This document shows, in pieces, positions 14,442 through 16,791 of a stretch of DNA of 16,791 nucleotides (the stretch's first letter is position 1; each line of letters starts with the position of its first letter). The position numbers and the translations under genes are program-made. A model generated the notes under the pieces. The model had not been told where the DNA came from. It did no database searches and saw nothing but the letters and a program-made list of their open reading frames with translations. Source of the DNA: Trueperaceae bacterium (GTDB lineage: Bacteria; Deinococcota; Deinococci; Deinococcales; Trueperaceae); the NCBI GenBank assembly GCA_007130445.1, contig SLSM01000251.1, positions 1-16,791 on the forward strand, read 5' to 3'.

Positions 14442-16343
14442 GTGGAGTCGTCGGCTCATATCGCGCTCGAGTTGCTCGAGTACAAGCTCGACGCGCTGGT
14501 GACTCGCAAGAGCGTCCGCGGCGGCGTGCCGGCGCTGTGGCGCCTGCACGGGGTGATCGACGCCGGCCGCGCGGACCTCGGCCAGGAGGACCGCGAGCGC
14601 TTCGCCGACGTCGCGCGTCGCCTGCGCGCCATCACCGAGTTGCCGGCTCGAGGCTCGAGCGCCCGCCCGAGCCTCGACGCCCTGCGTCTGGACGATGGTG
14701 ACGGACCCCACGACGATGACAACGGGGTCGTCCTCGAGGTCGACGAGCCCGCGGGAGCCAGCCGCGACCCGCTCCTGGTCGAGGAGCGCGAGCGCCTGAA
14801 GACGCTCGCGGAACGCGTGTGGTGGGAGGAGCTCGACGAGGTCGTACTGGGCCTGGCCGCTGCGTGGCGTGCGGAGCGAGACCGCCTCACGCCGCGGCTC
14901 GTCTACGCCACGCTGCGCAACCTGCAGCGCCACGCCGAGCGGCCCAGCCATGTCAGCGACATCGGCCTGCATCGTCTCAAGGTGTCACAGCCGCTGCCCG
15001 AGCGCGAGGACCCGCTCATCTCCCTCTCCGACGTCGACAGCCTCGGAGAGCTGGCGCGTGAGCTGATCGATCTGGTGATGAGCGTCGGTCAGGGTCGCGG
15101 TGTGCTCGCGAACCTCGACGTGCCCCCGGCGGGAGCGCTGACGTACGTCCGTCAGGCCCTCACGACCGTCGCACAGGACCCCTACGCCGGCAAGTTGTCG
15201 TTGCTCGTGCGCAAGGGTCCGACCAGCAGCGAGTTGCGGACCGCGTTGCAAGAGTTGTCCAAGGAGCGCATGCCGGAGACGCAGAAGGCGGTGTTGCGAC
15301 GCGAGATCGACGCGCGTTTGGCCGAGACGCTTGCCTTCGAGCGCCACCAACGCGACATGTTCCAGCGCGACGTGGCTCGCTGTGGCGAGCACGCGCAGGC
15401 GCTCGTCGACCGGCTCGAGCGCCACCTGCCTGCGCGGGTCGGCGGGCGCGCACCCGGTCCGCGGTTGTTGGGCGGCGTGCTCTTCTCCGTCAACCCGGCC
15501 CTTCGCTGGGAACGGGTTCCGCCAGGCGCCGAAGCCTTCACGCTGCGGATGATCGGTCCGGCCCGCTTCACGATCGGGGGTCACGAAGTCGCGCTGATGG
15601 GGAGCGGCGACGCGCGCAGCATCTTCGCCGATGGCACATCGCACCCGCTTGCCCCGCACATGGACGTCCGCGTCGGCCGAGGGCGGCTGCTCGTCGACGT
15701 CGAGGGCGAGTACCTCTACTTGCGTTTCCGCGACGAGGGTCGCTCGTTGGCTTCACGGGTGGCGGAGGCCCTCGCGGCGGCTTACGTGCTGACCCACGAG
15801 CGCGTTCACGACCTGCTCGCGGTGGTCGCCGGTGTCGCCGGCGAGCGCTCGGCGGTGCCGTTCGAGACGGTGCGCCGGGCGATCGTGCGCTCTGGTGAGA
15901 TCACGGCGCGTGCACCGCAGCGCCGCGTCGCGATCGAAGGGCTGCTGCGTGGCTCCGCCCGCGCGGCGGGCATCGCCCTCGGCGACAACCTCGTCCATGG
16001 CCTCACCGAGCGGTTCCTGACCGCTCTGAACGTCGAGAGCGGCGATCTCGTCGGCATCATCGATCGCGAAGACGGCGCGACCGGCTCGGTCTACGCGCTC
16101 GGCGATGATCCGCTGACCGTCGAGGTGGCTGGAGCGAAGCTGACGATCCGCGCCTATCGCGGCCGCAGCCGTGCCGCCATCGACCAGCTCGTCGTGATGC
16201 TGCCTGGGCAGGTGATCGGTTCGTTCTCCGACGTGCTCGTCGAGGGCGTCGCGAACGGTACCCTGGTGTGCGCCCGCAGCGAGCAGGAACTCGCGGTGTT
16301 GTACCTCAAGGACAGACCCGTCAGTACCGTCGCCGGGCGTTGA
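14442..16343 (+). CDS. Unrecognised 633-residue protein, helical N-terminus and beta-rich C-terminus
   Basis: I do not recognise this protein. It reads as a real gene: one long open frame, a leaderless-type promoter 6 nt before the GTG, and clean spacing to phhB. No signal peptide or membrane segment is seen, so it is probably cytoplasmic. Residues 1-70 look helical (LELLEYKLDALV), 84-102 form an acidic, probably disordered linker rich in Asp, and 115-340 are charged helices with possible coiled coil. From about 345 the sequence turns beta-rich (GGVLFSVNP, FTIGGHEVALMGSGD, LLVDVEGEYLYLRF). A helical segment near 440-525 precedes a final beta-like part ending VLYLKDRPVSTV. No catalytic motif or nucleotide-binding loop stands out. 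A large structural, scaffold or sensing protein is possible, but this is not supported beyond its shape. The gap 16344-16408 after it holds only the phhB ribosome binding site. Confidence 0.8.
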   Translation: MESSAHIALELLEYKLDALVTRKSVRGGVPALWRLHGVIDAGRADLGQEDRERFADVARRLRAITELPARGSSARPSLDALRLDDGDGPHDDDNGVVLEVDEPAGASRDPLLVEERERLKTLAERVWWEELDEVVLGLAAAWRAERDRLTPRLVYATLRNLQRHAERPSHVSDIGLHRLKVSQPLPEREDPLISLSDVDSLGELARELIDLVMSVGQGRGVLANLDVPPAGALTYVRQALTTVAQDPYAGKLSLLVRKGPTSSELRTALQELSKERMPETQKAVLRREIDARLAETLAFERHQRDMFQRDVARCGEHAQALVDRLERHLPARVGGRAPGPRLLGGVLFSVNPALRWERVPPGAEAFTLRMIGPARFTIGGHEVALMGSGDARSIFADGTSHPLAPHMDVRVGRGRLLVDVEGEYLYLRFRDEGRSLASRVAEALAAAYVLTHERVHDLLAVVAGVAGERSAVPFETVRRAIVRSGEITARAPQRRVAIEGLLRGSARAAGIALGDNLVHGLTERFLTALNVESGDLVGIIDREDGATGSVYALGDDPLTVEVAGAKLTIRAYRGRSRAAIDQLVVMLPGQVIGSFSDVLVEGVANGTLVCARSEQELAVLYLKDRPVSTVAGR

Positions 16344-16408
16344 CGTATCCGTCCTCGGCGTGCCGTTCCGATCGTCACGCCACGACGCACCAATGGAGGT
16401 CCCTGACC

Positions 16409-16708
16409 ATGCCCGACGCCCTGACCGACTCCACGCTTCGTGACGCGTTGGCCACGCTGCCCGAGTGGCGGCACGAGGACGGCGCCCTGCGGCGCGACCT
16501 GCGCTTCCCGGATTTCCTCGCCGCCTTCTCGTTCCTCGCCGCCGTGGCGATGCTCGCCGAACGTCTCGGCCACCACCCCGAGATCCGCAACGTCTACCGC
16601 GACGTCTCGCTCACACTGAGGACGCACGATGCTGGCGATCGCGTCACCTCGCTCGACGTCGACCTCGCCGCGGCCATCGATCGTCACCTGGCGCGACGCG
16701 ACCCCTGA
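16409..16708 (+). CDS. phhB: Pterin-4a-carbinolamine dehydratase (PhhB/DCoH)
   Basis: This enzyme dehydrates 4a-hydroxytetrahydrobiopterin, recycling the cofactor of aromatic amino acid hydroxylases. The 99-residue product has normal length and the full signature: Glu51, then His55-His56-Pro57 of the active site, Tyr63, His73 in THDAGD, and Asp83 in SLDVDLA, with the expected spacings. The N-terminal LATLPEWRHEDGALRRDLRFPDF is also typical. The ATG at 16409 follows GGAGGT with 8 nt spacing. No hydroxylase gene is in the window, so the partner pathway is unknown; many bacteria carry this protein without an obvious one. It lies 65 bp after the 633-aa gene, possibly cotranscribed, and converges on the gene at the right edge. 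Confidence 0.93.
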   Translation: MPDALTDSTLRDALATLPEWRHEDGALRRDLRFPDFLAAFSFLAAVAMLAERLGHHPEIRNVYRDVSLTLRTHDAGDRVTSLDVDLAAAIDRHLARRDP

Positions 16709-16721
16709 GCCGGCGCCTCAG
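16705..16721. terminator. Hairpin between phhB and the right-edge gene
   Basis: CTGAG (16705-16709) and CTCAG (16717-16721) form a 5-bp stem with a 7-nt GC-rich loop, again taking in the TGA of phhB and the TGA of the opposing gene. It is short and lacks a T-tract, so support is modest. Confidence 0.3.
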
Positions 16722-16791
16722 TCTTCCGAAACGCTAGACTCGTCCTCGCCCTCGTCCTCGCCCTCGTTCTCGTCCTCGTTCTCGTTCTCGT
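16718..16791 (-). CDS. C-terminal end of a protein with an acidic repetitive tail (partial)
   Basis: A minus-strand frame enters from the right edge and ends at TGA (16720-16718). The visible residues alternate Glu with Asn, Asp or Gly (ENENEDENEGEDEGEDE) and finish SSVSED. Such acidic low-complexity tails occur on many bacterial proteins, so the family cannot be named. Support comes from the clean stop, its tight convergence with phhB (9 bp between stops) and the shared hairpin. Other frames across this repeat give Arg-rich readings and are less plausible. Only about 23 codons are seen. Confidence 0.5.
   Translation of the reverse strand, partial: ENENEDENEGEDEGEDESSVSED
16739..16791. repeat. 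Imperfect 6-bp tandem repeat CTCGYY
   Basis: About nine near-tandem copies of a hexamer (CTCGTC, CTCGCC or CTCGTT) run to the window edge. Read on the minus strand they encode the Glu-X acidic tail. The repeat may continue outside the window and could vary in length. Confidence 0.8.

Noticed and set aside
16735..16740. TAGACT as a plus-strand leaderless promoter
   Set aside because: No start codon follows within the window, and the bases fall inside the likely minus-strand coding end.
16739..16791. A hydrophobic Leu-Val-rich segment (signal peptide or membrane helix) read on the plus strand
   Set aside because: No ATG, GTG or TTG precedes it in frame after the nearby stop; the minus-strand acidic reading has a clean stop and context.
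16739..16791. CRISPR or regulatory repeat array
   Set aside because: The unit is only 6 bp with no spacers and is explained as low-complexity coding sequence.

Overview
This is a high-GC, gene-dense, apparently chromosomal window. It holds 16 complete protein genes (counting a PurF that may extend past the left edge) and one partial gene at the right edge. I see no tRNA, rRNA, CRISPR array, insertion sequence or phage gene. The gene content suggests a Deinococcota bacterium outside the well-known genera, most plausibly Trueperaceae-like. The clues are a LysW carrier-protein lysine/arginine cluster in the Thermus style, a BshC bacillithiol enzyme, a Thermus-type seven-iron ferredoxin, and TAnnnT boxes 5-6 nt before GTG starts that have no ribosome binding site, as described for leaderless genes in Deinococcus. 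This assignment is inference from gene content, not a database match.

Layout from left to right. purF (+) converges on a minus-strand pair, comB-like then a WecG/TagA/CpsF-type glycosyltransferase, whose stop and start overlap. bshC (+) diverges from that pair and converges on guaB (-). Upstream of guaB on the minus strand lie a YbgC-like thioesterase and mutY, which overlap by 4 nt. A SagB/nitroreductase-like gene (+) diverges from mutY across only 54 bp. After a 238-bp gap with a good TTGACA-17-TACCAT promoter comes a six-gene plus-strand operon, lysW-lysX-lysY-lysZ-lysJ-lysK, with nearly every junction overlapping. lysK converges on a ferredoxin gene (-). A large unrecognised gene (633 aa, +) and phhB (+) follow, and the window ends inside a minus-strand gene with an acidic, repetitive C-terminus.

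The lys operon encodes the carrier-protected half of lysine (alpha-aminoadipate) or arginine (glutamate) synthesis. LysX couples the substrate amino group to the C-terminal Glu of LysW. LysZ phosphorylates, LysY reduces and LysJ transaminates the carrier-bound intermediate, and LysK releases the product. The homocitrate branch that makes alpha-aminoadipate is not in the window. purF and guaB serve purine synthesis, but they face each other across other genes and are not one operon.

The most striking observation is that this LysW keeps the EDWGE tail but contains no cysteine at all, so the zinc-ribbon fold of characterised LysW proteins cannot form here in the usual way. Other points worth checking are a probable CTG start for lysK, a repeated sequence pair around the lysW promoter, hairpins that incorporate both stop codons at three of four convergent junctions, a ComB homologue with altered motifs coupled to a glycosyltransferase, and the 633-aa protein of unknown function. 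No intergenic stretch exceeds 300 bases.
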